A DNA stretch of 15,109 nt from JBQTHI01 sp052390035 (GTDB taxonomy: Bacteria; Actinomycetota; Acidimicrobiia; Spongiisociales; ZC4RG35), in NCBI GenBank assembly GCA_052390035.1, contig JBQTHI010000142.1, positions 1 through 15,109 on the forward strand, given 5' to 3'. A model generated the notes under the pieces. The model was not told where the DNA came from. It saw only the letters and a program-made list of their open reading frames with translations, and searched no databases. Shown one piece after another: positions 7,041-13,780 of the stretch (position 1 is the first letter of the stretch; each line of letters opens with the position of its first letter). A program made the translations under genes and the position numbers.

Positions 7041-8948
7041 ATGTTCGTACCAAGAGCCGGTAGCCGTTTGGTGATCCCGCTCGTACTGGCGGTGCTACTG
7101 GTGGGGGCTCCAGCCGCCGCCGGCCACGGGGGTGGGGAGGACCCGGACGCCATACCTGTCGAGCAAGATCGTTTCCACCACGGTGATGCCGCTACCGACG
7201 GCGACCCGAGCGGCGCCCAGCACGGTGGCCCTGGGGGCCATCTCCCGGCGACCAGCCTGAACGTTGAGTTGGTGGGCCAGCTGACCGTTCACGACGCCGC
7301 TCCCGGCCTGATCCCGGACCTCGGAGTCCTCGGTAACACCGCCTACCTGGGGCAGTTCTCACCCGGATGCGGTGACGGGGGAGGCGGGGTCTACATCGTC
7401 GACATCTCCAATCCGGCCAGCCCGAGCGAGATCGGCTTCATCGCCACTCCCGGCACCTTCGTCGGTGAAGGTGTGCAAGCGATCAAGTTGAACACCCCCG
7501 CCTTCCGGGGCGACCTCCTGGTCGTGAACGGAGAGTCGTGCGGCACCAATCCGGCCCGGGTCGGCGGGTTCTCCCTCTACGACGTGACCGATCCGGCGAG
7601 TCCGGTAGCCCTCATCGAGAACTTCGGCGACTTCCGGACCGTCGGAGGGGTGACCCGAGCGAACCAGATCCACAGTGCTTTCGCCTGGCAGCAGGGCCGC
7701 AAGGGCTACCTCGTCATCGTCGATGATGAGGAGCTGTCCGACGTCGACATCTTCGACATCACCAACCCGACCGCCCCTCTGATGATCGCCGAGGTCGGGC
7801 TCGCCGACTGGCCGGGCGCCCAGGACGCCCAGTCGGCCGGGACCGGCTCCTTCCCCGCCAGCTTCTTCCACGACGTCGTGGTGAAGAAGGTCAGCGGGCA
7901 TTGGCTCATGCTCTTGTCCTATTGGGACGCGGGCTGGATCGTGCTCAACGTGGATGACCCGACGAATCCGGTCTTCGTCAACGACTCGACCTACGGCTCC
8001 CCCGACCCGGAGACGGGGCTGACCCCGACCGAAGGCAACGCCCACCAGGCCGAGTGGAGTCACAACAACAAGTTCATCATCGGGACCGATGAGGACTTCA
8101 GCCCCACCAGGATCTCCTCTTTCACCAGCAGTGCGTTCGTCGGATCACGGGCGGCCAACGAGGCTGTCTTCACAGTCAACATCGTTTCCCTGCCCGGCGC
8201 CCAGATGACCGGAGAGGTGGTCCACGTCGGCCGGGGCTGCCCGCCCGGAACGCCGGCGGTGCCAGGCGGGGACCCTTACCTCGCCGACCCGACCGGCAAG
8301 ATCGCCCTTATCGAGCGCGGGGCGTGCCGCTTCGACAACAAGATCGCCTGGGCCCAAGTGAACGGAGCGGTCGGTGCCATTGTCTTCAACAGCGCCGCCA
8401 CCGGCATCTTCACGATGGGCGGCAACAACCCCGTGGCATCCACGGTCGATGGCTCGCCGGTCGTGGCCGGGACCGTCATCGTGATCCCGGGCGTGTCGGT
8501 CGAGCGCAGCACCGGCCTCGCGATCCGGGACGGTGCCTCCCCGGTGACGGCAACGGCTACCGGCGAGTTCAACGCCTGGGGCTATGTCCATCTCCTCGAC
8601 GCCGAGACGCTTGCCGAGATCGACACTTATGCGGTCTCCGAGAGCCTCAGCCCGAGCTTCCTCAGGACCACGAGCAACCCGTTTGGGTTCGGCACCCTCT
8701 CGGTGCATGAGATCGCCGTCGACATCGAGGCCGACCTTGGGTACCTCTCGTACTACGACGCCGGCCTGCGGGTGATCAAGTTCGGTAACTCGGGCATCCA
8801 AGAGGTGGGCCACTTCGTTGCGTCCGGCGGTAACGACTTCTGGGGCGTGCAGGTGTTCCGGGTCCCCGACGACCCAACCGAGCAGACGTACGTCGCTGCC
8901 AGCGATCGGGACAGCGGCCTGTGGATCTTCAGGTACACGGGACCGTAA
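7041..8948 (+). CDS. Secreted LVIVD-repeat protein with inserted PA domain and His-rich N-terminus
   Basis: The product is a 635-aa exported protein of unknown function. Residues 1-27 are a Sec signal peptide (basic start, long hydrophobic core, APAAA before the cut); there is no lipobox and no C-terminal anchor. Residues 28-69 are rich in His, Asp and Gly (His29, 46, 47, 61, 67). The body is a predicted beta-propeller of LVIVD-type repeats, seen as GVYIVDISNPASP (about 116), SLYDVTDPASP (178), VDIFDITNPTAP (235), IVLNVDDPTNP (300), then GLRVIKFGN and GLWIFRYTGP at the end. Between blades, about 390-500, sits a protease-associated (PA) domain, with IALIERGACRFDNKIAWAQ and GAVGAIVFNSA. PA domains usually mediate binding within secreted enzymes, yet no protease motif is visible. 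The gene is bracketed by two direct palindromic elements and lies directly after the zinc locus; a link to metal handling is inference. Confidence 0.85.
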   Translation: MFVPRAGSRLVIPLVLAVLLVGAPAAAGHGGGEDPDAIPVEQDRFHHGDAATDGDPSGAQHGGPGGHLPATSLNVELVGQLTVHDAAPGLIPDLGVLGNTAYLGQFSPGCGDGGGGVYIVDISNPASPSEIGFIATPGTFVGEGVQAIKLNTPAFRGDLLVVNGESCGTNPARVGGFSLYDVTDPASPVALIENFGDFRTVGGVTRANQIHSAFAWQQGRKGYLVIVDDEELSDVDIFDITNPTAPLMIAEVGLADWPGAQDAQSAGTGSFPASFFHDVVVKKVSGHWLMLLSYWDAGWIVLNVDDPTNPVFVNDSTYGSPDPETGLTPTEGNAHQAEWSHNNKFIIGTDEDFSPTRISSFTSSAFVGSRAANEAVFTVNIVSLPGAQMTGEVVHVGRGCPPGTPAVPGGDPYLADPTGKIALIERGACRFDNKIAWAQVNGAVGAIVFNSAATGIFTMGGNNPVASTVDGSPVVAGTVIVIPGVSVERSTGLAIRDGASPVTATATGEFNAWGYVHLLDAETLAEIDTYAVSESLSPSFLRTTSNPFGFGTLSVHEIAVDIEADLGYLSYYDAGLRVIKFGNSGIQEVGHFVASGGNDFWGVQVFRVPDDPTEQTYVAASDRDSGLWIFRYTGP

Positions 8949-8955
8949 GCCCCAC

Positions 8956-9011
8956 AGGTTCTTGCGTATTTTTTCGTCGTATATCGACGAAAAAATACGC
9001 AGGAACGGAGG
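8956..9011. repeat. Palindromic element, copy 2
   Basis: This copy matches copy 1 (6846-6901) at 55 of 56 bases, in direct orientation. Its hairpin (8958-9006) is better: only one T:G wobble in the arms. It starts exactly 7 nt after the stop of the LVIVD gene, the same distance as copy 1 from znuC. The next gene starts 30 nt further on. The near-identity of two copies 2.1 kb apart, compared with ordinary drift in intergenic DNA, implies recent spread or selection on the hairpin. Confidence 0.9.
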
Positions 9012-9041
9012 AGGGGTGGGCCGTAGACTCCGCCGTTCCGC

Positions 9042-10835
9042 ATGACCACATCGCCACCGCCCGCGTCCCCCTTCGAGGTGCTCTCCCGTGGAGTGCGCCT
9101 CATCGCCCGCTTTGTCCGCTGGCGCCCCAAGCCGTTTTTCCGAGCGGTGTTCGGGGCGGCGATGTTCGCCTCGGCGATCATCCTCAGCGCCTACGTGGTC
9201 GGTCAGATCACCGACCGCCTGATCATTCCGGTCCTCGACCGCGGTGAGCCGCTGGGCAATCGGGTCCTGCCGGCGGTGGCGGCCATCTTCGGGGTCGCCC
9301 TGTGGAAAGCGACCGGGATCGTCATCCGGCGCTTCGGCGCCTCGTGGCTCCAGCAGAACACCCAAGCAGATGTGCGGATGCGGCTCATCCGCCATCAACT
9401 CGAGCTGAAGCTGGGATGGATCTCCCGCCGTTCGACCGGTGACCTGTTAGCCGTCACTGACTCCGACGCCAGCCAGGCGATCTGGATCCTCGTGCCGCTT
9501 CCCTACGGGACCGGCGTGTCTCTGCTCCTGATCGGCACAGTGGTGTTGATCTTCGCCCTCGACCCGTGGATCGGGCTACTCACCCTCATCTCGGTGGCGG
9601 CCATCGTCGCCTTCGAGATCGCCGGCAGTTGGGCCGCCTTCGCCCACTTCGAGCGGATACAGCAACTGCGGGGCAAGGTCAGCGACGTCGCCCATGAGCG
9701 CTTTGACGGCGCCCTCACCGTCAAGGCCCTGGGCCGGGAGGCATTCGAAACCGAGCGTTTCCGACACACCGCCGAAACCCTCCGAGACGCCCTGGTCGTC
9801 ATCGGCCGCCGCTTCGCCTTCTTCCGGATGATCGCCGACTCGATCCCCCAAGTGGCCACCGTCCTCCTCCTCGTGGTGGGAGCGATCCGGATCAGTGCTG
9901 GGGCGTTGACCCCGGGGGACATGGTGAGCGTCGCCTATCTGTTCTCCCTGTCGGCGGTGCCGGTCCGGCTGATCGGCTACGTGATCTGGGAGATGGCCTC
10001 GAGCCTGGCCGGTTGGGAACGGGTCGATGAGGTGCTCAAGGTCGAAGAGAAGGTGGCTTACGGCGACGTGCGCTCGATCACCTCCGACCAGGGCGCCGAC
10101 GTCGACGGATTGGAGGTGGCCTTCTCCTATGGCGGCGGACTGCCGGTGTTGCAGGGGGTGCAGATCGAGGCCGATCCCGGCACCACCCTGGCGGTGGTCG
10201 GCCCTACCGGCTCGGGCAAGACCACCCTGGTCCTCCTCCTCGCCCGGCTGTGGGATCCGGAGTCGGGATCGATCACCCTCGACGGCCGCGACCTGCGGAC
10301 CTTCGCCAGGTCGGAACTCTCCGACGAGGTGGCCTATGTCCCCCAACATGCCTTCCTCTTCGACGACACCGTGCAGGGCAACATCACCCTGGGAGTCGAG
10401 CTCGACGACCGCCGAGTGGAAGAGGCCGCCCGGGTGGCAGGCGCCCACGACTTCATCACCGAACTCCCCCACGGCTATGGCACCCGGATCGGTGAGCGGG
10501 GCACCACCCTCTCCGGGGGTCAGCAACAGCGGGTGGCCCTGGCGAGGGCGCTGATCCGTCAGCCCCGACTGCTCCTGCTCGACGACGCTACCTCGGCGGT
10601 CGATCCGTCGGTGGAAGCGGAAATACTCCACCGGCTGACCCGGGCCGATCTACCTTCAACGGTGGTCCTGGTCGCCTACCGCCGGGCCTCGATCATGCTG
10701 GCCGATCAGGTGGTGTACGTGGAGCAGGGCCGGGTGGTGGCCCAGGGGACCCATGAGGAGCTGATGGAGTCGACCCCCGGGTATGCCCGGTTGTTGCGGG
10801 CCTACGAAGAAGACAGTCTGCGGAGGACGGCATGA
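9042..10835 (+). CDS. ABC exporter subunit 1 (degenerate ATPase site)
   Basis: The product is a 597-aa half-transporter: an N-terminal membrane domain of six helices (about 35-330) and a C-terminal nucleotide-binding domain (about 355-590). Walker A is VVGPTGSGKTTL (from about 386), the signature is LSGGQQQR (490), and Walker B is LLLLDDATSAVD. The catalytic Glu after Walker B is Asp515, and the switch His of the H-loop is Tyr546 (VAYRRAS for the usual VAHRLS). This is the signature of the non-catalytic subunit in heterodimeric type IV exporters such as TM287/288 and BmrCD. Its own signature motif is intact and completes the catalytic site of the partner. The stop overlaps the partner's ATG. 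No ribosome site precedes ATG 9042, while TAGACT at 9024-9029 could be a -10 box for a near-leaderless mRNA. The substrate is unknown: drug or lipid. Confidence 0.9.
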   Translation: MTTSPPPASPFEVLSRGVRLIARFVRWRPKPFFRAVFGAAMFASAIILSAYVVGQITDRLIIPVLDRGEPLGNRVLPAVAAIFGVALWKATGIVIRRFGASWLQQNTQADVRMRLIRHQLELKLGWISRRSTGDLLAVTDSDASQAIWILVPLPYGTGVSLLLIGTVVLIFALDPWIGLLTLISVAAIVAFEIAGSWAAFAHFERIQQLRGKVSDVAHERFDGALTVKALGREAFETERFRHTAETLRDALVVIGRRFAFFRMIADSIPQVATVLLLVVGAIRISAGALTPGDMVSVAYLFSLSAVPVRLIGYVIWEMASSLAGWERVDEVLKVEEKVAYGDVRSITSDQGADVDGLEVAFSYGGGLPVLQGVQIEADPGTTLAVVGPTGSGKTTLVLLLARLWDPESGSITLDGRDLRTFARSELSDEVAYVPQHAFLFDDTVQGNITLGVELDDRRVEEAARVAGAHDFITELPHGYGTRIGERGTTLSGGQQQRVALARALIRQPRLLLLDDATSAVDPSVEAEILHRLTRADLPSTVVLVAYRRASIMLADQVVYVEQGRVVAQGTHEELMESTPGYARLLRAYEEDSLRRTA

Positions 10836-12637
10836 CCATGGTCGTCGAACCGGTTGCGGCCCCGGACGCCGACGCCCTCCCCATCTCGACCCGACGGGCC
10901 TTACGACGTGCCTTCCAGGAGGCGCCAACGTTGCGGAGGGGAATCGGAGTCACCTTGTCGTTGGCGATCCTCGGCACCGTCGGCCAGTTGATCGTGCCGA
11001 TCGTCGTGCAGCAGATGATCGACGGTGAGCTGCTCGGCCCGGATGGTCCTCAACTGGGCGGGGTGATCGCCCGTGGAGCGCTCGCCCTCGGGTTCCTCGT
11101 GGTGGCTGCCCTGGTGACGAGGAGCGCCATCATTCGGCTCAACGAATCCACCGCGGGCGGTCTCAAGGAGCTGCGGGTGCGGCTCTTCGGCCACCTCCAC
11201 AAACTCTCCATCCTCCACATGCAATCGGAGCGGCGGGGAGCGCTGGTCTCTCGGGTGACCAGCGACATCACCACCATCCAGGATTTCATGGAGTGGGGCG
11301 GGATCGGGATGCTGATCGGCAGCGCCCAGATCGTGCTCGCCCTGATCGTCATGTCTGTCTATCAGTGGCAGCTGGCGCTGCTGGTGACGGTGGCCATCGT
11401 TGTCTACGTGGCGATGCTTCTCGTATTCCAAAGGGTCCTGCAAAAGGCCCATGACAGAGTCCGCGAGAAGGTGGCCGACTCCCTCTCGGTGATGGGCGAG
11501 ACCATCACCGGGCTCACCATCATCCGGGCCCATGGGGTGGAGGAAACCGCCATCGCCCGGGTGGAGGCGGCGCTGCAAAACCAGGTGAAGGCCGAGCACA
11601 AAGCCAACCGCCTCTCGGCGCTCCTGTTCTCATCGGCCGAGCTGTTCGCCGCCTCGATCACCGCCGCAGTGATCGCCGCCGGCGTGCTGCTGGGAGCGGC
11701 CCGAGGCACCACCGCCGGAACCCTCCTCGCCTTCCTGTTTCTGGTCAACCTGATGATCGAGCCGATCCAGACCCTGGTGGAGACCATCGACCAAGCCCAA
11801 CGGGCCGCCGCCGGCGTGCGCCGGGTGTTGAAGGTGCTCGACGCCCCGATCGAGATCGCCGATCCGATCGACGGTGTCGACCTCCCGGCCGGTCCCCTCG
11901 GGGTTGCCCTCGAAGGAGTCACCTTCCGATACTCCGACGGCCGCGACATTCTCAACCGCCTCACCGTGGAGATCCCGGTCGGCAGACGGGTGGCGATAGT
12001 GGGCGAGACCGGGTCCGGCAAAACGACCTTCGCCAAGCTGCTAACGAGGTTGCTCGATCCGGTCGAGGGGGAGATCAGGGTGGGGGGTGTGCCCCTGCCG
12101 AGGGTGAGGTTCTCTTCGCTTCGGTCGCGGTTGGCCTTTGTCCCCCAGGAGGGATTCCTCTTCAACACCACCGTCGCCGAAAACGTCCGTTACGGGCGGC
12201 CGGGGGCGGGTGAGCGGGAGCTTGCCACCGCATTTCTGGAGCTCGGGCTCGATTCCTGGCTCGAAGGCCTGCCCGACCGGCTGGAAACCCAGGTGGGCGA
12301 ACGCGGGGCGAACCTTTCCGCCGGGGAGCGCCAGCTGGTGGCGTTGGTCCGGGCCTGGATCGCCGCCCCCGACCTGCTGGTGCTCGACGAGGCCACCTCG
12401 GCGGTCGACCCGGCCCTCGAGGTATCGCTACGGCGAGCGATTGAACGGCTCACCGCCGGACGTACCTCCATCACCATCGCCCATCGCCTCTCCACCGCCG
12501 AGGCCGCCGACGAGGTCTTGGTCTTCGACCACGGCGGCCTCGTCGAACGCGGCCACCACAGTGACCTACTAGCCCGGGGCGGGGTCTACACCCGGCTATA
12601 CGCCGATTGGAACCGCGGGGTCAAGACCGCTCCTTGA
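10832..12637 (+). CDS. ABC exporter subunit 2 (catalytically competent)
   Basis: The product is a 601-aa half-transporter that pairs with the upstream subunit. The membrane domain (about 40-340) has the family TSDITTIQDF segment and a coupling region ending in GETITGLTIIRAHG. The nucleotide-binding domain has Walker A GETGSGKT (Lys397), Q-loop FVPQEGFLF, Walker B LLVLDEATSAVD with catalytic Glu520, and the H-loop His551 in IAHRLST. The signature is LSAGERQ (495-501) instead of LSGGQ. The two proteins are thus complementary: this one supplies the working Walker motifs and the degenerate signature, and subunit 1 the reverse. ATGA overlap with subunit 1 means 1:1 coupled synthesis. Substrate not predictable. 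Confidence 0.92.
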   Translation: MTMVVEPVAAPDADALPISTRRALRRAFQEAPTLRRGIGVTLSLAILGTVGQLIVPIVVQQMIDGELLGPDGPQLGGVIARGALALGFLVVAALVTRSAIIRLNESTAGGLKELRVRLFGHLHKLSILHMQSERRGALVSRVTSDITTIQDFMEWGGIGMLIGSAQIVLALIVMSVYQWQLALLVTVAIVVYVAMLLVFQRVLQKAHDRVREKVADSLSVMGETITGLTIIRAHGVEETAIARVEAALQNQVKAEHKANRLSALLFSSAELFAASITAAVIAAGVLLGAARGTTAGTLLAFLFLVNLMIEPIQTLVETIDQAQRAAAGVRRVLKVLDAPIEIADPIDGVDLPAGPLGVALEGVTFRYSDGRDILNRLTVEIPVGRRVAIVGETGSGKTTFAKLLTRLLDPVEGEIRVGGVPLPRVRFSSLRSRLAFVPQEGFLFNTTVAENVRYGRPGAGERELATAFLELGLDSWLEGLPDRLETQVGERGANLSAGERQLVALVRAWIAAPDLLVLDEATSAVDPALEVSLRRAIERLTAGRTSITIAHRLSTAEAADEVLVFDHGGLVERGHHSDLLARGGVYTRLYADWNRGVKTAP

Positions 12638-12640
12638 GCA

Positions 12641-12673
12641 AACCCAGGGTTCCAGCCGACGATATCGTCGACT
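12641..12673. terminator. Two adjacent palindromes in a convergent gap
   Basis: The 63-bp gap between two convergent genes holds AACCC-A-GGGTT (12641-12651) and the perfect 14-bp palindrome CGACGATATCGTCG (12657-12670), extendable to 20 bp with one mismatch (12654-12673). Neither is followed by a clear T-run. A bidirectional terminator is the simplest role; a protein-binding site is possible, since a 14-bp palindrome with no loop forms a poor hairpin. Confidence 0.4.
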
Positions 12674-12700
12674 CCAGCCCCAAGAATGGGAAGGCCCCGC

Positions 12701-13288
12701 TCAGGCCGGTTGGTAGGTGAGCATCAGGCAGCCGGTGGGGGTGGGCTTGGAGTCGACCAGCTTCAACTTGGTGGGCTGGTCGGAGTCCCGGAACAGCCTC
12801 TTGCCGCTGCCGATCACGATGGGGCACACGGTCAGGTTGTACTCATCGACCAGGCCGTGCTTGATCAGGGTCTGGACCAGTTGGCCGCTGCCGAGGACGG
12901 CGATGTTCTTCCCGGGCAGCTCCTTGAGCTTGGCCACCTCCTCGGCCACCTCACCCGTGAGCAGGGTCGAGTTCTGCCACTTGAGGTCCTCCTGCCGCAG
13001 AGTCGTCGAGGCGACGTACTTTGCGATGGTGTTCAGGTGGGCGGCGAAGGGGTCGTCGGCCGGGGCGGTCGGCCAGAAGCCGGCCATGGTCTCGTAGGTC
13101 TTTCGCCCGAAGAGGTGGGCGTCGGTGGCCGCCATCCCTTCCCCCGCCGCTTCCCCCTGCACGTCGTCGAAATAGGGGAGCTGCCAGCCACCGTGGCGGA
13201 ACCCGCCTTCGGTGTCCTCGCTGGGATCGCCCGGGGCCTGCATCACCCCGTCGAGGGACAGGAACTCGATGACAACCAGTTTCCTCAT
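12701..13288 (-). CDS. Dihydrofolate reductase/RibD C-terminal-like reductase
   Basis: The product is a 195-aa cytoplasmic protein of the DHFR-like family (RibD C-terminal domain, YyaP/YwjB type). Motifs in order are MRKLVVIEFLSLDGVMQAPG at the N-terminus, LFGRKTYETMAGFWP in the first third (nucleotide-site region), IAVLGSGQLVQTLIKHGLVD, and CPIVIGSGKRLF near the end. These proteins bind NADPH, but most are not true dihydrofolate reductases and their substrates are unknown; riboflavin-type reduction is possible. The ribosome site AAGGAAGG lies 8 nt before ATG 13288. It is transcribed alone, convergent with the ABC exporter. Confidence 0.88.
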   Translation of the reverse strand: MRKLVVIEFLSLDGVMQAPGDPSEDTEGGFRHGGWQLPYFDDVQGEAAGEGMAATDAHLFGRKTYETMAGFWPTAPADDPFAAHLNTIAKYVASTTLRQEDLKWQNSTLLTGEVAEEVAKLKELPGKNIAVLGSGQLVQTLIKHGLVDEYNLTVCPIVIGSGKRLFRDSDQPTKLKLVDSKPTPTGCLMLTYQPA

Positions 13289-13310
13289 GATCCACGCCTT
13301 CCTTCCGTTG

Positions 13311-13427
13311 CTGGAACTGTCGCAGGGTTGGACTTGTTCCGGACCCGAAAGTCATCGGAGGCTCTCCGTTTCAGGGTCGGGCACTGTGGTTAGCGAAGCC
13401 CCGGCCGCCGAGCGGTTGGCTCGGTGA
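13311..13427 (+). pseudogene. Possible tail of a lost antitoxin gene
   Basis: The frame ending TGA at 13425-13427 reads SGSGTVVSEAPAAERLAR, and the TGA overlaps the GTG of the PIN fragment (GTGA), the arrangement seen between VapB-type antitoxins and their toxins. I cannot match the peptide to a particular antitoxin, and no N-terminal half is found upstream, where the DHFR-like gene's promoter lies. This call rests mostly on the overlap. Confidence 0.25.
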
Positions 13428-13525
13428 CCCTGCTCTACGCCGATACCAGCGCCCTCGCCCGGGCCTACTTCGTAGATGAGATCGATCATGCCGACCTCCG
13501 CGGTCCCTTCGCCAGGAGACGGTGA
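13424..13525 (+). pseudogene. VapC-like PIN-domain toxin, truncated
   Basis: From GTG 13424 the frame reads VTLLYADTSALARAYFVDE, then IDHADLRGPFARRR and a stop: 33 residues against about 130-140 for a whole toxin. LLYADTSALARAYF carries the first catalytic Asp (D7) of PIN ribonucleases, typical of VapC N-termini, and FVDE-xDH-A-L also fits. The rest of the PIN domain, with the other acidic residues, is not found in any frame up to 13613, where sequence of a different origin begins. The toxin is therefore dead, probably cut by a deletion that also removed the antitoxin. Confidence 0.6.
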
Positions 13526-13616
13526 TGGCCACCGCCTATCGATTCGCAGGGGCTGAGGTGGGGAGGGCTGCTGGCTGCCATCAGCGCGGTGCTCGGCCTC
13601 GTCAGGCGACAAGTAA

Positions 13617-13727
13617 AGGGCGCCCAAGATCGAGCTCTCCCCGGTCATCCTGGCCCGGCTGAAGGCCGTGTTCGCTCCCCACAACGAGTCGCTTTACCGG
13701 CTCCTCGGCGCCGACTTCGGGTGGTGA
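13617..13727 (+). pseudogene. Sulfotransferase C-terminal remnant
   Basis: The frame ending TGA at 13725-13727 reads ILARLKAVFAPHNESLYRLL, then GADFGW. Many bacterial PAPS-dependent sulfotransferases end with a pattern like (F/Y)xPHNxxLYxLLGxDFGW, so this looks like the last 36 residues of such an enzyme. A TAA at 13614-13616 closes the frame upstream, and no start or P-loop (PSB) motif is present. It is an orphan tail retained beside its terminator after a deletion. Identification rests on one short but distinctive motif. Confidence 0.55.
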
Positions 13728-13729
13728 CC

Positions 13730-13768
13730 GTGAAGGCAAACGCACCTGATCGGTGCGTTTTCCTTCAC
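13730..13768. terminator. Strong bidirectional hairpin terminator
   Basis: Two 17-nt arms, GTGAAGGCAAACGCACC and GGTGCGTTTTCCTTCAC, pair with a single mismatch around the 5-nt loop TGATC. The TTTT and AAA runs inside the arms allow termination from either strand. It starts 2 nt after the sulfotransferase remnant stop and ends 12 nt before the POL-gene stop, so it probably served both and now ends the leftward POL transcript. Confidence 0.8.
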
Positions 13769-13780
13769 AGACCGGGGGCA

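Noticed and set aside
6846..9011. Palindromes as integron attC sites around a cassette
   Set aside because: attC sites run from RYYYAAC to GTTRRRY. Here the outer ends are GTTC at left and GAAC at right, the wrong order and sequence, and no integrase is in view.
8145..9398. Minus-strand open frame of 417 codons across the LVIVD gene end, palindrome 2 and exporter start
   Set aside because: It is antisense to two well-supported genes, with low-complexity Arg/Gly/His composition and no family motifs. Reading through the palindrome is a by-product of its lack of stop codons in that frame.
9576..10631. Minus-strand open frame (351 codons) inside exporter subunit 1, and a similar one at 10901-11599
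   Set aside because: Both are antisense shadows of ABC exporter genes with well-placed motifs. Their composition is the typical Gly/His/Asp-rich antisense of GC-rich coding DNA.
12686..13393. Plus-strand open frame of 235 codons opposite the DHFR-like gene
   Set aside because: No motif or ribosome site was found. The minus frame carries all the family motifs and a good ribosome site.
13526..13616. Middle of the PIN toxin in another frame
   Set aside because: I read all forward frames between the two remnants (one gives MATAYRFAGAEVGRAAG) and found no convincing PIN acidic motif, so I did not extend the toxin.
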